The notes below the pieces were generated by a model. It was not told the DNA's origin. It saw only the letters and a list, made by a program, of their open reading frames with translations, and searched no databases. This document shows positions 20,101 through 29,606 of a DNA stretch of 64,000 nucleotides, piece after piece. Positions within the stretch are counted from its first letter, which is position 1, and each line of letters opens with the position of its first letter. The position numbers and the translations under genes were made by a program. Source of the DNA: Kitasatospora fiedleri (lineage in GTDB: Bacteria; Actinomycetota; Actinomycetes; Streptomycetales; Streptomycetaceae); NCBI RefSeq assembly GCF_948472415.1, contig NZ_OX419519.1, positions 1,736,001 through 1,800,000 of the forward strand, read 5' to 3'.

Positions 20101-22216
20101 GCGGCGCGGCCAGGTCGAAGGGGGCGTCGACGGTGCGCCGGACGATCTCCTCGGCGCGCTTCTCGCGGGCGGCCTCGTCGGGCTCGTCGCTGAGGTCGTG
20201 CAGCGGCAGGTCGACGTCCATCGGGGCGAGCGGGATCTGCCGGGGCTGTCCGTCGACGGCGCGGAAGGCGGTGCGGAACACGTCGTGCCGGCGGACGATC
20301 TCGGTGAGTGTGGCGTTCAGCGCGGCGGGGTCGAGCGGGCCGCGCAGCCGGATGGTGGCCTGGGCGTTGTAGGCGAGGTTGCCGGGGGCCAGCTCCTCCA
20401 GGTACCAGATCCGCTCCTGCGGGAAGGAGAGCGGCACCGGCACGCCCAGCGCCCGGTCGGCGGCGGCGGTGATCCGCGGGACGGCGGGCGCGGCGTCCGG
20501 GGAGTCGAGGTGGGCGGCCATCGCGGCGACGGTGCGGGCCTCGTGGATCTGCCGCAGCGGCAGTTCGCGGTGCAGTTCGGAGCGGACGCGGGAGGCCAGC
20601 CGGCCGGCCAGCAGGGAGTGGCCGCCGAGCGCGAAGAAGTCGTCGTCGCGGGCGACCCGGTCGACCGCCAGCAGGTCGGCGAGGATCGCGGCCAGCGCCC
20701 GTTCGGTGGGCGTGGCGGGCTCCTGCCCGGCGTCGAGGGGCTCGGCGCGCCCCGGCAGCGGCAGCGCCTCGCGGTCGATCTTGCCGCTGGGGGTGAGCGG
20801 CATCCGCTCCAGCACCAGCACGGTGTCGGGCACCATGTGCGCGGGCAGCAGCGCGGCGAGGTGGGCGCGCAGCCGCGCGGGGTCGAGGACGGCGCCCGGG
20901 GCCGGGGCGGCGTAGCCGACCAGCCGGGGTCCGGCGCCCAGGTCGGGGGCGGTGACCACGCTGTCGGCGACGTCGGGGTGCTCGGCGAGCCGGCGGGCGA
21001 TCTCGTCGGGTTCGATCCGGAAGCCGCGGATCTTCACCTGGTGGTCGATCCGGCCGAGGAACTCCAGGTCGCCGTCCGGGCGGCGGACCACCAGGTCGCC
21101 GGTGCGGTAGCGCAGCGCGTCGGGCCGCCCGCCGTCCGGGTCGGGGACGAAGCGCTCGGCGGTCAGGTCGGGGCGGTGCAGGTAGCCGCGGGCGACGCCG
21201 AGGCCGCCGACCAGCAGTTCGCCGGGGGTGCCGTCGGGCACCGGGCGCAGCTCCGCGTCGACGACGGCGGTGTGCGCGCCGGCGATGGCGCGGCCGATCG
21301 ACGGCTTGCCGCCGCCGGGGGCGAGTTCGGCGACGGTGGCCCAGACGGTGGTCTCGGTGGGGCCGTAGGCGTTGAACATCCGGCGGCCGGGCAGCCAGCG
21401 TTCGGCGAGCGGCTCGGGGAGCGCCTCGCCGGCGCAGACCAGCACCTCCAGGTCGGGCAGGTCGGTGTCGGGCAGGGTGGCGAGCACGGACGGCGGCACG
21501 GTGAGGTGGCTGATCCGCCGCTCGCGCAGGAAGTCGCCGAGCCCGGGGCCGGGGGCGATGTCCTCGCGCGGGGCGAGCACCAGGGTGGCGCCGGTGGCCA
21601 GCGCCATCACCGTCTCGAACACCGAGGCGTCGAAGCTGGTGGGGGCGAACTGCAGGACGCGGTGGCCGGGGCCGGCGCCGAACGCCTCGGCCTGGGCGGC
21701 GATCAGGTTGGCCAGGCCGCGCTGGAGCAGGGCCACGCCCTTGGGGCGGCCGGTGGAGCCGGAGGTGTAGATGACGTACGCCAGTTGCCCGTCCTCGACG
21801 GCCGCCCGGGGGCCGGCCGGGTCGGAGCCCTGCGCCGGGTCGATCGTCCGGACGTCCGGGACGGGCGCCGGGCCGGGCAGCCCGGCGTCGCCGACGACCA
21901 GCTCCAGGCGGGCGTCGGCGGCCATGTGGGCGAGCCGGTCGGCCGGGTAGGCGGGGTCGAGCGGCAGCCAGGCGGCGCCGGTGCGCAGCACGGCGAGGAC
22001 GGCCACCGGGAGGTCGAGCGAGGGCCTGGTGGCGATGCCGACCACGGCGCCCCGCTCCACCCCCTGCCGGGCCAGTTCGGCGGCCAGCGCCCCGGCCCGG
22101 TCGGCCAGTTCGCGGTAGGTCAGCCGGGTGCCGCGGAACTCGACCGCCACGGCGTCGGGCATTCTCGCGGCCAGGCCGTCGAAGACGTCGAGGAAAAACG
22201 GATTCCGTGCTTCCAT
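17111..22216 (-). CDS. Bimodular NRPS A-T-C-A-T
   Basis: A 1701-residue initiating NRPS. A1 spans about 10-485; carrier 1 has Ser534 in LGGHSL; the C domain (about 595-1030) has HHLVHDG at 727-733; A2 (about 1050-1530) is followed by carrier 2 with LGGNSL. With no leading C domain, A1 loads the first residue. By my alignment to GrsA the A1 pocket reads D-A-F-T-V-A-A-V-W, closest to phenylalanine-type codes but not standard. A2 reads D-A-F-F-L-G-G-T-F, a valine/isoleucine-type code. No epimerase, methyltransferase or thioesterase is present. The ATG at 22216 was chosen because the family N-terminus begins there; the open frame upstream is not protein-like. It is the first gene of the operon, and its stop overlaps the next NRPS by ATGA. 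Confidence 0.93.
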   Translation of the reverse strand: MEARNPFFLDVFDGLAARMPDAVAVEFRGTRLTYRELADRAGALAAELARQGVERGAVVGIATRPSLDLPVAVLAVLRTGAAWLPLDPAYPADRLAHMAADARLELVVGDAGLPGPAPVPDVRTIDPAQGSDPAGPRAAVEDGQLAYVIYTSGSTGRPKGVALLQRGLANLIAAQAEAFGAGPGHRVLQFAPTSFDASVFETVMALATGATLVLAPREDIAPGPGLGDFLRERRISHLTVPPSVLATLPDTDLPDLEVLVCAGEALPEPLAERWLPGRRMFNAYGPTETTVWATVAELAPGGGKPSIGRAIAGAHTAVVDAELRPVPDGTPGELLVGGLGVARGYLHRPDLTAERFVPDPDGGRPDALRYRTGDLVVRRPDGDLEFLGRIDHQVKIRGFRIEPDEIARRLAEHPDVADSVVTAPDLGAGPRLVGYAAPAPGAVLDPARLRAHLAALLPAHMVPDTVLVLERMPLTPSGKIDREALPLPGRAEPLDAGQEPATPTERALAAILADLLAVDRVARDDDFFALGGHSLLAGRLASRVRSELHRELPLRQIHEARTVAAMAAHLDSPDAAPAVPRITAAADRALGVPVPLSFPQERIWYLEELAPGNLAYNAQATIRLRGPLDPAALNATLTEIVRRHDVFRTAFRAVDGQPRQIPLAPMDVDLPLHDLSDEPDEAAREKRAEEIVRRTVDAPFDLAAPPLARWVLIRHTAEDHTLVHVEHHLVHDGWSYALFLHELQDIYPALAAGRPSPLPEPPIGYTDFSRWQRAWLQGAVLDGYLDHWTRELAGVPAALELATDHPRPADQSFAGAAVRIDLPSGLARALRSHARSRGVTLYTAMLTGFAALMSRYSGQHDLVVGTGMANRRLAEIEQMMGMVVNTVPLRVDLSGAPGFDLLAQRVHATAGRAHQWQDTPLDRLVEALDLPRDPSRNPLFQVMFSFHDSQLPDLEFAGLSGSVLERHNGSAKTDLNVVVLPRAEQRAGHGVADDDAPITLIWEYATDLFEPETVRRMVGHYFTLLAAALDDPELPYDRLDLLPEAERRRVLDAAAGPATAYGADRTIGGLFAEQAARHPDKVALVYGERSATYRELDEESNRIAHLLRRRGVGRDTPVGVLLERGDRMVTALLAVLKAGGGYVPLDPGYPRERIAAMLADTEAPVVLTRADLTGLVPAGTAEPLALDALAEELAAAPATAPETDATPDGLAYILFTSGSTGRPKGVMVEHRSVLRLVSATDYVAFGPDECFPQIADASFDALTFEVWGALLHGGTLAVIDTEEVLTPGGLGRALRRHGATSMFITSALFTEVMGTHPDTFAGLRHLLVGGDVLNLARIRQLLERPADGRPAHLLNGYGPTETTTFAVCHPIRDLPADATSVPIGRPIANTTGYVLDRHLRPVPTGVPGELYVGGPGVARGYAGRPGLTAERFLPDPFAADGSRMYRTGDMVRTRPDGSLDFLGRADHQVKIRGFRIEPGEVEAALAAHPAVRQTAVLVDDAPSGRRLVAYLVPADAPLPVAELRDFLAAALPPYLLPAAYVQLPAMPLTASGKIDRAALPPVGDQDLAADDRVEPRTATERELAGLVAELLGVAAIGATDDFFALGGNSLLAMRTVARVNELHRTEVPLRRFLQLPTVARLAAEVDAARAAADTPAADTDGDGVQAPAAGYGEDLLDRLHELSDDEVEALLRDLAENEVER

Positions 22217-22304
22217 CTGTGCGCGTTCCCCCTGGTGTCGGGACTTCACCGCAGCGCGGCGAAGGGAAGGCGGAGCATCGTTTGCCGGGCCGCCGCCGGG
22301 ATAT

Positions 22305-23167
22305 TCAGGACGCCGGGTCGAAAATCCACCGGGCGGTGCCCCCCGGTTCGAACAGGATTCGGGACGTGCCGTCGAAGTCGACGGATTCCGGGAGTTCGCC
22401 GGGGGCGGTTTCGGCCACGGACAACCGGATTTCCGCAATCCGGTCGGTGGTGCCCTCGCCGGCATTCAGGACCAGCTCGAAGTCCTCGCCGGAGAGCCGG
22501 ATCGCGCCGTCCGCGGCGGCGGTCCGTTCGAAGCCCAGCGCGCCCAGCACCGCGGCCAGCCGCTCGGCCCGCTCGGGGCCGGTCTCCAGGGTCACGCCGG
22601 TCAGGTCGCGCAGCAGCCGGCCGTCCTCGGCGGTGCCGAGCGAGGCGTCCAGGTAGTCGGCGCGGCGCATGGCGCCGTCGGGCCGGGGCACCGCCCCGAG
22701 GCTCTCGAAGTACTCGGGGTGACCTCGTTGAGGAACAGCAGAATCCGGCTGCCCTCGCCCAGGTCGGCGTTGATCAGGTGGTACCAGGGCTGCTGCTCGC
22801 CGCTGCCGGGGTCGGCCCGGGTGACCAGTTGGTGCTGGTGGCGCAGGCCGGCCTCGTCCAGCAGCCGGTGCGCGACCGGCGAGGAGCCGGGCTCCTCGAA
22901 GGAGAAGACCAGACCGCCGGTGAGCGGCGAGGCGCTGGGCATCGGGCTGCCGAAGAGCTCGACCAGGGTGGCGCGGCCGGCCACGCCGAGGGTGGAGTAG
23001 GAGCCGGCGACCGAGCTGTCGGCCACCTTGCGCTTGACCCGGCCGAACCGGCCCTCGACGAAGCTGTTCGAATCGACGGCCGTCAGCACGTCCTCGCCGA
23101 CCAGGACCATCACGTGGTCGATGCGCGGCACCGGGCGCTCGGCGCCGGAGGCGAATCCGCCTGTCAT
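22305..23167 (-). CDS. DUF5829-like (VOC-related) protein, frameshifted
   Basis: About 287 residues after correction. The N-terminal part ([10 protein letters not shown]) and the later [10 protein letters not shown] and [10 protein letters not shown] segments resemble the DUF5829/glyoxalase-like family, whose function is unknown to me. The frame breaks in the G4 run 22716-22719. Adding one base continues NEVTP as [18 protein letters not shown] into the second half, which runs to 22305; without it the tail is random Arg/Pro-rich sequence. It is the gene just before the NRPS operon on the same strand (88-base gap) and is divergent from the SARP regulator, so it may be the first gene of the operon. 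Reading-frame repair is confident; function is unknown. Confidence 0.65.
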
Positions 23168-23285
23168 CGGTCTCCCCGATCTCGTTCCCGCCCTCGGCTT
23201 CCGTGTCCGGTCACCCACGGGCGGACCAGGCCATCTGGCCGCTCGAGTCTTGCATCGGGCTCCGTTCGAACACACCGGGGGAAAA

Positions 23286-23313
23286 CCCTGGGGACCCCTG
23301 GGCCGACCCTGGG
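23286..23313. promoter_or_regulatory. Three CCCTGGG direct repeats upstream of SARP gene
   Basis: CCCTGGG occurs at 23286-23292, 23296-23302 and 23307-23313, about one helical turn apart (10 and 11 bp), with a partial fourth CCCT at 23319. They sit in the 239-bp region between the divergent DUF5829-like and SARP genes. The spacing is like that of SARP heptamer operators, which would suggest autoregulation, but the heptamer differs from the GGTCAG boxes at 30.6 kb, so another regulator (for instance the LAL protein) may bind here. Confidence 0.45.
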
Positions 23314-23406
23314 TTCCACCCTGCCTCGGGAGGAACGGGCTTGACACCGCGTCGAATCCCGGGCGAGCATCCTTCCGGTCCGTTCGATTTGCGATTCGGG
23401 GGAACC

Positions 23407-24207
23407 GTGCAGATCAATCTCCTCGGTGCCGTGTCCGTCACCACCGGCGGCATTGACCGAACAATTCCCGCGAACCGGGTCCGCACACTCCTGGCCGTCC
23501 TGGCCCTGAATATCGGCCGGGTGGTCCCGCAGCAGGAACTGGCCGAGGAACTCTGGTCCGGCCGGCCCCCGGCCGGTGTCCCGAACGCGCTCCAGGCCGC
23601 CGCCACCCGGCTGCGCCGGGTGCTGGAGGGCCCGGCCCGCGAGCGCACCGGCGGGACGGCGCTGCGCTCCGTCCCGCACGGCTACCTGCTCGACCTGGAC
23701 CGCGACTGCGTGGACGCCAACCGCTTCCTCGCGCTCACCGCGCAGGGCTCGGCGGCGCTCGCCGCGGAGCCCGGCCGGGCCCTCGGGCTGCTCCGCTCCG
23801 GCCTCCAACTGTGGCGCGGCCCAGCCCTGGTGGACGCCGGCGACGGGCTGGGCTGCCGCTCGGCCGCGACGCTCTTCGACGAGCGGCGGCTGGCCGCCCA
23901 GGAGGACCTGGCCGAGGCGCTGCTCGCGGTCGGCGACGTCCGGCAGGCGGTCGCCGAACTGCGCCGGCTGACCGCGGCCCGGCCCGCCCACGAGCGGTTC
24001 TGCGAACTGCTGATGGTGGCGCTGTACCGCTCCGGCCGGCAGAGCGAGGCACTGACCGCCTACCACCGCACCCGGCTGCGGCTGGACGAGGACTTCGGCC
24101 TGCGGCCGGGCGACGCCATGCAGCGCCGCTACGCCGAGATCCTCTCCCAGGACCCGGCGCTGCTCGGCCCGGCCGGCTTCCGCGTCCCGGTGGCCGCGGC
24201 GGGCTGA
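23407..24207 (+). CDS. SARP-family transcriptional activator
   Basis: A 266-residue Streptomyces antibiotic regulatory protein of the small AfsR/DnrI type. It has an N-terminal OmpR-like winged helix (QINLLGAVSV to about residue 95, including LAEELWSGRPP and LQAAATRLRRVL) and a bacterial transcriptional activation domain (about 105-250). There is no C-terminal ATPase. SARPs bind direct heptamer repeats spaced 11 bp and recruit RNA polymerase to genes of one pathway. The GTG start at 23407 follows GGGGGAAC; the open frame extends further upstream without a ribosome site. Likely targets are the mirrored GGTCAG arrays at 30615-30691. Confidence 0.9.
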   Translation: MQINLLGAVSVTTGGIDRTIPANRVRTLLAVLALNIGRVVPQQELAEELWSGRPPAGVPNALQAAATRLRRVLEGPARERTGGTALRSVPHGYLLDLDRDCVDANRFLALTAQGSAALAAEPGRALGLLRSGLQLWRGPALVDAGDGLGCRSAATLFDERRLAAQEDLAEALLAVGDVRQAVAELRRLTAARPAHERFCELLMVALYRSGRQSEALTAYHRTRLRLDEDFGLRPGDAMQRRYAEILSQDPALLGPAGFRVPVAAAG

Positions 24208-24246
24208 CCGGCCGCCGGCGCGGGCTCCCGGACGGGCTCCACCGGC

Positions 24247-24330
24247 CCGACCGGCCGCACCGGCGCGATCCGCACCACCGACCCGGCCTGCTCCCCCGAT
24301 CCGACCGGCCGCACCGACCCGACCTGCTCC
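24247..24330. repeat. Imperfect 54-bp direct repeat
   Basis: CCGACCGGCCGCACCG is found exactly at 24247-24262 and 24301-24316, and a GACCCG(G/A)CCTGCTCC segment follows each copy. The two units fill most of the gap between the SARP gene and the KASIII gene. No promoter was recognised. It is probably a slippage duplication. Confidence 0.55.
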
Positions 24331-24462
24331 ACCGGCCACCGATGCCCGCCGGCGCCCCCGCGGCGCCCCGAACCGCCCGGTGCCGCCGCGACTTCCGCGA
24401 CTTCCGCCAAAGGAGCGTACTGCCATGACCTCGAACCGTCCCCGCCCGCCCGGCGGCCCCCG

Positions 24463-25488
24463 GTGACCCCGGTGACCCCGGCGGCCGTGCTCTGCGGGAT
24501 CGGCAGCTGCCTGCCCGCGCGCCGGGTCGGCAACGACGAGCTCGCCGGGGTGCTGGACACCTCCGACGAGTGGATCCGCTCGCGCACCGGCATCGGCGGC
24601 CGCCACTGGGCCGACCCGGACACCGCGACCTCCGACCTGGCGGTCGGCGCGGGCCGGCGGGCGCTGGCCAGCTGCGCCCCCGAGGACCGGCCGGGGGTGG
24701 ACGCGGTGGTGGTCGCCACCACCACCCCGGACCGCAGCTGCCCGGCCACCGCCCCGCTGGTCGCGGCCCGGCTGGGCCTGGGCCCGGTCGCCGCGTACGA
24801 CGTGGCAGCGGTCTGCACCGGCTTCGTGTACGCGCTGGCCTCGGCGAGCGGCCTGATCGCGGCGGGCATCGCCGAGCGGGTCCTGGTGATCGGCGCGGAC
24901 ACCTTCTCCAGCATCCTCGACCCGGCCGACCGGACCACCTCGGTGATCTTCGGCGACGGCGCGGGCGCGGTGGTGCTGCGGGCCGGCCACCCGGACGAGC
25001 CGGGTGCGCTGGGCGCGTTCGACCTGGGCAGCGACGGGGACGGGTACGACCTGATCACCGTCCGCGGCGGGGGCTCCGAGCAGCACCTGTCGGCGGCCGC
25101 CCCGGAGCCGGGGCGGGCGTACTTCACGATGGACGGCAAGGCGGTCTTCCGGCACGCGGTGGAGCGGATGTCGCGCTCCTCGCGCACCGTGCTGGACCGG
25201 GCCGGCTGGGAGCTGTCCGGCCTGGACTGGATGGTCGGCCACCAGGCCAACCGGCGCATCCTGGACCGACTCGCCGACGACCTCGGGGTGCCGCGCGAGC
25301 GCTCGGTCGGCAACATCGCCGAGGTCGGCAACACCTCGGCGGCCTCGATCCCGCTCGCCCTGGACGACGCCCGCGGCGCCGGCCTGCTCAAGCCCGGCGA
25401 CCGCGTCCTGCTCACCGCCTTCGGCGGCGGCCTCACCTGGGGCTCCGCCACCCTCACCTGGCCCGGACCGGACCGCTTCGTGTCCTGA
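24463..25488 (+). CDS. Beta-ketoacyl-ACP synthase III (FabH-like)
   Basis: A 341-residue KASIII. The catalytic triad is visible: Cys in AAVCTGF (about residue 114), His in VGHQANRRI and Asn in EVGNTSAAS. DTSDEWIRSRTGI near the N-terminus is a FabH hallmark. It condenses an acyl-CoA starter with malonyl-ACP. The GTG start at 24463 has no ribosome site of its own. A clear AAAGGAG at about 24405-24415 instead serves ATG 24425, whose frame ends after 13 codons in a TGA overlapping this GTG. Either it is a leader peptide coupled by GTGA, or one C is missing from 24457-24461 and the protein really starts at 24425. With the ACP and KASII that follow, it looks like a dedicated acyl-building set for this cluster. 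Confidence 0.88.
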   Translation: MTPVTPAAVLCGIGSCLPARRVGNDELAGVLDTSDEWIRSRTGIGGRHWADPDTATSDLAVGAGRRALASCAPEDRPGVDAVVVATTTPDRSCPATAPLVAARLGLGPVAAYDVAAVCTGFVYALASASGLIAAGIAERVLVIGADTFSSILDPADRTTSVIFGDGAGAVVLRAGHPDEPGALGAFDLGSDGDGYDLITVRGGGSEQHLSAAAPEPGRAYFTMDGKAVFRHAVERMSRSSRTVLDRAGWELSGLDWMVGHQANRRILDRLADDLGVPRERSVGNIAEVGNTSAASIPLALDDARGAGLLKPGDRVLLTAFGGGLTWGSATLTWPGPDRFVS

Positions 25489-25551
25489 CGTCCGATCAGT
25501 TCCCTTTTCCCACCCGCACGTTCCGCATCCCGCGACGACGAAGGAGCCACC

Positions 25552-25800
25552 ATGGCCACGATGTACGACACCCTCGCCGACCTGATGGTCGACCAGTTCC
25601 AGGTGGAGCGCTCGGAGATCCGGCCCGACGTCACCTTCGAGGACCTGGAGATGGACTCGCTGTTCCTGGTCGAGCTGCTGCTGGTGGTGCAGAAGGAGGT
25701 CGGCGTGCAGATCTCCGACGACGTCGCCACCCCCCGGGACACCATCGGCCGGGCCGCCGAGGCGATCGAGGAGCAGGTCGCCGCCGCGAAGGCGTCATGA
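25552..25800 (+). CDS. Discrete acyl carrier protein
   Basis: An 82-residue acidic acyl carrier protein with the phosphopantetheine serine in MDSLFLVELLL (Ser40 region). A GAAGGAG lies nine bases before ATG 25552. It sits between KASIII and KASII and overlaps the latter by ATGA. The growing acyl chain is presumably tethered here for delivery to the pathway. It is distinct from the carrier domains in the NRPS and PKS proteins. Confidence 0.93.
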   Translation: MATMYDTLADLMVDQFQVERSEIRPDVTFEDLEMDSLFLVELLLVVQKEVGVQISDDVATPRDTIGRAAEAIEEQVAAAKAS

Positions 25801-27020
25801 CCGGCACCCCGGTCGCGGTCACCGGTCTCGGCCTGGTCACTCCGGCCGGGATCGGTGCCGCGGCGAGCTGGCAGGGCGTGCTGGCGGGGGTCTCCGCCGC
25901 CCGGCGCGACCCCGCACTGGCCGGGCTGCCCGTGGACATCTCGTGCGCTGTGCCGGGCTTCGAACCGGCCAAGCACGTGGGGCGGCGCAGCTCGCTGATG
26001 CACGACCGGTTCACCCAGCTCGCCGTCACGGCCGCCCGCGAGGCGGTCCTGGACAGCGGGCTGGACACCGGGAGCTGGGACGCCGCCCGGGTCGGCGTGG
26101 TGATCGGCTGCGGGCTCGGCGGCGTCTCCACCTGGGAGAAGCAGCACCGCCGGATGCTCGACGACGGGCCGACCACGGTCTCCGCGCTGCTGATCCCGAT
26201 GCTGGTGCCGAACATGGTGGCCGGCCACCTGGCGATGGAGTTCGGCGCGACCGGCCCCAACCTGGTGACCGCGACCGCCTGCGCCTCCGGCTCGACCGCC
26301 ATCGGCATCGCCATGGGCCTGCTGCGCGACGGCAGTTGCGACGTGGTGATCGCCGGCGGCAGCGAGGCCGGGATCTCCCCGCTGATCGTCACCGGCTTCG
26401 CCCAGATGGGCGCGCTGTCCCGCCGCACCGACGACCCGGCGGCCGCCTCGCGGCCGTTCAGCCAGGACCGGGACGGCTTCGTGATCGGCGAGGGCAGCGG
26501 CGTCCTGGTGCTGGAGCGGGAGGCGGACGCCCGCGCCCGCGGCGCCCGGGTCCGGGCCCGGCTGCTGGGCTTCGGCGGCTCGGCGGACGCCCACCACATG
26601 ACCGCCCCCGACCCGGAGGGCGTCGGCCAGGGCCGGGCGCTGACCTCGGCGCTCGCCGACGCGGGCGCCGCGCCGGACGAGGTCGACCACGTCAACGCGC
26701 ACGGCACCTCGACGCCGCTGAACGACGTCGCCGAGGCCCGGCTGCTGGAGCGGGTGATCGGCACCGGCGCGTCCGTCACCTCGGTCAAGGGCGTGCTGGG
26801 CCACTCGCTGGGCGCGGCCGGCGCGGTGGAGGCCGCGCTGACGGTGCTCACCGTGGAGCACGCGACGGTGCCGCCGACGGCGAACCTGGAGCAGCCCGAC
26901 CCGGAGATCAAGCTGGACCTGGTGGCCGGGGCGCCGCGTCCGCAGCAGGTCGGCCTGGCGGTGAGCAACTCCTTCGGGTTCGGCGGCCAGAACGCGGTCC
27001 TGGTGGTCGGCCGGGCCTGA
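25797..27020 (+). CDS. Beta-ketoacyl-ACP synthase II (FabF-like)
   Basis: A 407-residue KASII/type II PKS-like ketosynthase with an intact triad: Cys in TACASGS, His in NAHGTSTPLND and His in GHSLGAAG. Because the cysteine is present it is a catalytic KS and not a chain-length factor. It elongates acyl-ACP with malonyl units. There are no matching ketoreductase or dehydratase genes nearby; the SDR at 58153 is too distant to be assigned. Primary fatty-acid enzymes may complete the cycle, or the chain stays short. The start overlaps the ACP stop (ATGA). Confidence 0.92.
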   Translation: MTGTPVAVTGLGLVTPAGIGAAASWQGVLAGVSAARRDPALAGLPVDISCAVPGFEPAKHVGRRSSLMHDRFTQLAVTAAREAVLDSGLDTGSWDAARVGVVIGCGLGGVSTWEKQHRRMLDDGPTTVSALLIPMLVPNMVAGHLAMEFGATGPNLVTATACASGSTAIGIAMGLLRDGSCDVVIAGGSEAGISPLIVTGFAQMGALSRRTDDPAAASRPFSQDRDGFVIGEGSGVLVLEREADARARGARVRARLLGFGGSADAHHMTAPDPEGVGQGRALTSALADAGAAPDEVDHVNAHGTSTPLNDVAEARLLERVIGTGASVTSVKGVLGHSLGAAGAVEAALTVLTVEHATVPPTANLEQPDPEIKLDLVAGAPRPQQVGLAVSNSFGFGGQNAVLVVGRA

Positions 27021-27098
27021 CCGCCCTGCCGACCGGGCCCGACCGACCGCCCTGCCGACCGGGCCCGACCGCCCCTCACACACAACGGAAATGGGACC

Positions 27099-28670
27099 GT
27101 GAGCGAGACCTTGGTCAACGACAGGACCGACAACAGGTACGACGTCATCGTGGTCGGCGCCGGCTCGGCCGGCTGCGCGGCCGCCGCCCGCTGCGCCGAG
27201 GCGGGCGCGCGGGTCCTGCTGCTGGAGGCGGGCGGCACCGACACCAACCCGGCGATCCACGACCCGCGGCGCTTCGGCGAGTTGTGGTTCGGCCCGGAGG
27301 ACTGGGCGTACCGCACCGCCGCCCAGCCGGGGGCGGCCGACCGGCAGCTGCACTGGCCGCGCGGCCGGGTGCTGGGCGGGTCGAGCTCGCTCAACGCCAT
27401 GATCTGGGCCCGCGGCGCGGCGCTCGACTACGACCACTGGGCGTACCTCGGCAACGCCGGCTGGTCCTGGGCGGACGTGCTGCCGGTGTTCCGCCGGATC
27501 GAGGACTACGACACCGGCGGGGACGGGCTGCGCGGCGCGGGCGGCCCGGTGCCGGTGCTCACCGACTACCGGCCCGACCCGGTGCACCTGGCCTTCCTGG
27601 AGGCCGCCGGGAGCATCGGCGTCGAGCGGCAGGAGAACTACAACGACGGCCGCCCGCACGGCATTTCGCAGATCCAGTTCACCATCGCGCAGGGCCGCCG
27701 GTTCAGCGCCGCCGCCGCGTACCTGCGCCGCCCGGGGGTGCCCGGGCCCGAGGTGCTGACGGGGGCGCGGGCCCGGCGGCTGCTGCTCCGGGACGGGCGC
27801 TGCACCGGCGTGGAGTGGGTGCGCGAGGGCCGGCTGGAGTCGGCCACCGCGGACGCCGAGGTGGTGGTCAGCGCGGGCGCGATCGAGTCGCCCCGGCTGC
27901 TGATGCTCTCCGGCATCGGCGATCCGGCCGAGCTGAAGGCGGTCGGGGTGGAGGTGGCGGCGGCCCTGCCCGGGGTCGGCCGGAACCTGCACGACCACCT
28001 GCTGGTGCCGGTGCTGTTCTCCACCGAGCGCGACCCGGGCCGTCCCTCCGAGGGGCTGGGCCCGGCCCAGACGCACCTGTTCTGGCACAGCGGCCCGGGC
28101 CTGCCCGGCCCCGACCTCCAGCCGCTGCACTTCCCCGTGCCGATGTACCTGCCCGGCATGTCCGGCCCGCCGACCGGCTTCACCCTCCAGGCGGGCCTGG
28201 TCCGGCCGGCCGGGCGCGGCTCGATCCGGCTGACCGGTGCCGAGCCGGAGGACGAACTGCTCATCGACCCGGGCGTGTTGAGCACCGCAGCGGACGTGGA
28301 CCGGCTGGTCGCCGCGGTCGAGCTCTGCCGCGAGCTGGGCAACGCGGAGCCGCTGCGCACCGAGTGGGGGGCGCGCGAGCTGTACCCCGGCCCGGCGGGC
28401 TCCGGCGCGGAGCTGCGCGAGCACGTCCGGCGCACCGTCGGCACCTACCACCACCAGGTCGGCACCTGCCGGATGGGCGTGGACGCGGACGCGGTGGTCG
28501 ACCCGCGGCTGCGGGTGCACGGGGTGGCGGGCCTGCGGGTCGCCGACGCCTCGGTCTTCCCGACGGTGACCACCGGCAACACGCACGCCCCGGCGCTGCT
28601 GGTGGGCGAGCGGGCGGCCGAGTTCATCGCGGCCGAGCACGGCGCCGGGTGGGTGGGCGCGGCGAACTGA
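27099..28670 (+). CDS. GMC-family FAD oxidoreductase
   Basis: A 523-residue glucose-methanol-choline oxidoreductase. The FAD dinucleotide fold is GAGSAG (about 21-26), the first GMC signature GRVLGGSSSLN (about 88-98), the second SAGAIESPRLL (about 265-275), and the C-terminal active-site region YHHQVGTCRMG followed by NTHAPALLVGE. It oxidises an alcohol, often to an aldehyde or ketone. The GTG start at 27099 follows a 78-bp gap after KASII. It ends the KASIII-ACP-KASII transcript, followed by a strong terminator at 28688. A role in oxidising a hydroxyl of the acyl chain or of the PKS product is inferred from position only. Confidence 0.9.
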   Translation: MSETLVNDRTDNRYDVIVVGAGSAGCAAAARCAEAGARVLLLEAGGTDTNPAIHDPRRFGELWFGPEDWAYRTAAQPGAADRQLHWPRGRVLGGSSSLNAMIWARGAALDYDHWAYLGNAGWSWADVLPVFRRIEDYDTGGDGLRGAGGPVPVLTDYRPDPVHLAFLEAAGSIGVERQENYNDGRPHGISQIQFTIAQGRRFSAAAAYLRRPGVPGPEVLTGARARRLLLRDGRCTGVEWVREGRLESATADAEVVVSAGAIESPRLLMLSGIGDPAELKAVGVEVAAALPGVGRNLHDHLLVPVLFSTERDPGRPSEGLGPAQTHLFWHSGPGLPGPDLQPLHFPVPMYLPGMSGPPTGFTLQAGLVRPAGRGSIRLTGAEPEDELLIDPGVLSTAADVDRLVAAVELCRELGNAEPLRTEWGARELYPGPAGSGAELREHVRRTVGTYHHQVGTCRMGVDADAVVDPRLRVHGVAGLRVADASVFPTVTTGNTHAPALLVGERAAEFIAAEHGAGWVGAAN

Positions 28671-28687
28671 CGAGACGTCAGGAAAGT

Positions 28688-28719
28688 GGGGGCGGACCGG
28701 CGGCTGCCGGTCCGCCCCC
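28688..28719. terminator. Hairpin terminator after GMC gene
   Basis: A perfect 14-bp stem (GGGGGCGGACCGGC, 28688-28701) with a GGCT loop and exact complement at 28706-28719. It lies 18 bases after the GMC stop and 16 bases before the stop of the convergent LLM gene, so it probably serves both strands. Confidence 0.85.
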
Positions 28720-28734
28720 GTCGTCGGTGGCGGG

Positions 28735-29606
28735 TCAGTGCGGGCGGGCGCCGATCAGCTCCGGGGCGTTGCGCTCGACCAGCTCCTCCAGCAGCGCGGT
28801 CTCCGGGTTGTACGGGGTGATCACCACCAGCCGGTGCACGCCGAGTTCGGCGTAGGCGCGGACGGTGTCCGGGTCGAGCGGCCGGGAGGGGGCGACGGTG
28901 ATCCGCAGCGGTGGGCCCTGGCGGCCGACCTCGGCGGCGGCCTCGGCCAGCGAGCGCAGCTGCTCGGCGGTGGCGGCCGGGCTCAGCCGGAAGCCGAACC
29001 ACTCGTCGCCGTACCGGGCGGCCCGGCGGTGCGCGGCCCGGCTGTGGCCGCCGACCAGCAGCGGCACCGGGCGCTGCCGGGGCGGGGGTGCGCGTCGACG
29101 CCCGCGAAGTCGACGAACTTGCCGTGCTGGGAGGGGTGTTCGTCCTCCCAGAGCGAGCGGACGGCCCGCAGGTACTCGTCCATCTGGGCGCCGCGTTCGC
29201 GCACCGGGACGCCGAGGGCGCGCAGTTCGGGCTCCAGGTAGCCGACGGCGGTGCCGAACAGCAGGCGGCCGTCGCTGACCACGTCGAGCGAGGCGAGCTG
29301 CTTGGCCAGCACCAGCGGGTTGCGCTGCGGCAGCACGATGCAGCCGGTGCCGAGCCGGATCCGCTCGGTGCGGGCGGCGAGGTGGGTGAGCGCCACCAGG
29401 GGTTCGAGCAGCGGCTGGTCGGGCTCCAGCGGCGATTCGGGGGTGCGCGGGGCCGGCAGCACGACGTGGTCGGCGGCCCACAGCGACTCGTAGCCGAGCC
29501 GCTCGGCGCGGCGGGCGAGGCGGGTGGCCGTGGCCGGGTCGGCGAACGGGCCCAGGTTGGCGCCGAACAGCCCGACGACGGGCAGGGCGGGTGCGGAGTC
29601 GATCAC
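28735..29606 (-). CDS. LLM-class (F420/FMN) oxidoreductase, frameshifted
   Basis: About 290 residues after correction. The N-terminal half (GLFGANLGPF, LGYESLWAADHVVLP, LGTGCIVLPQRNPLVLAKQLASLD) is typical of luciferase-like F420-dependent oxidoreductases of the Rv2161c type. The frame breaks in the G4 run 29079-29082. With one more base, the segment after GVDAHPRP continues RQRPVPLLVGGHS into the second half (RYGDEWFGFRL). The start GTG 29606 overlaps the stop of the hydrolase gene (GTGA), so the two are co-transcribed from the SARP-box promoter at 30.6 kb. It would carry out a hydride transfer or hydroxylation; the substrate is unknown. Confidence 0.78.

Noticed and set aside
22305..23347. 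Two separate overlapping small genes
   Set aside because: The two frames join into one family member with one added base at 22716-22719.
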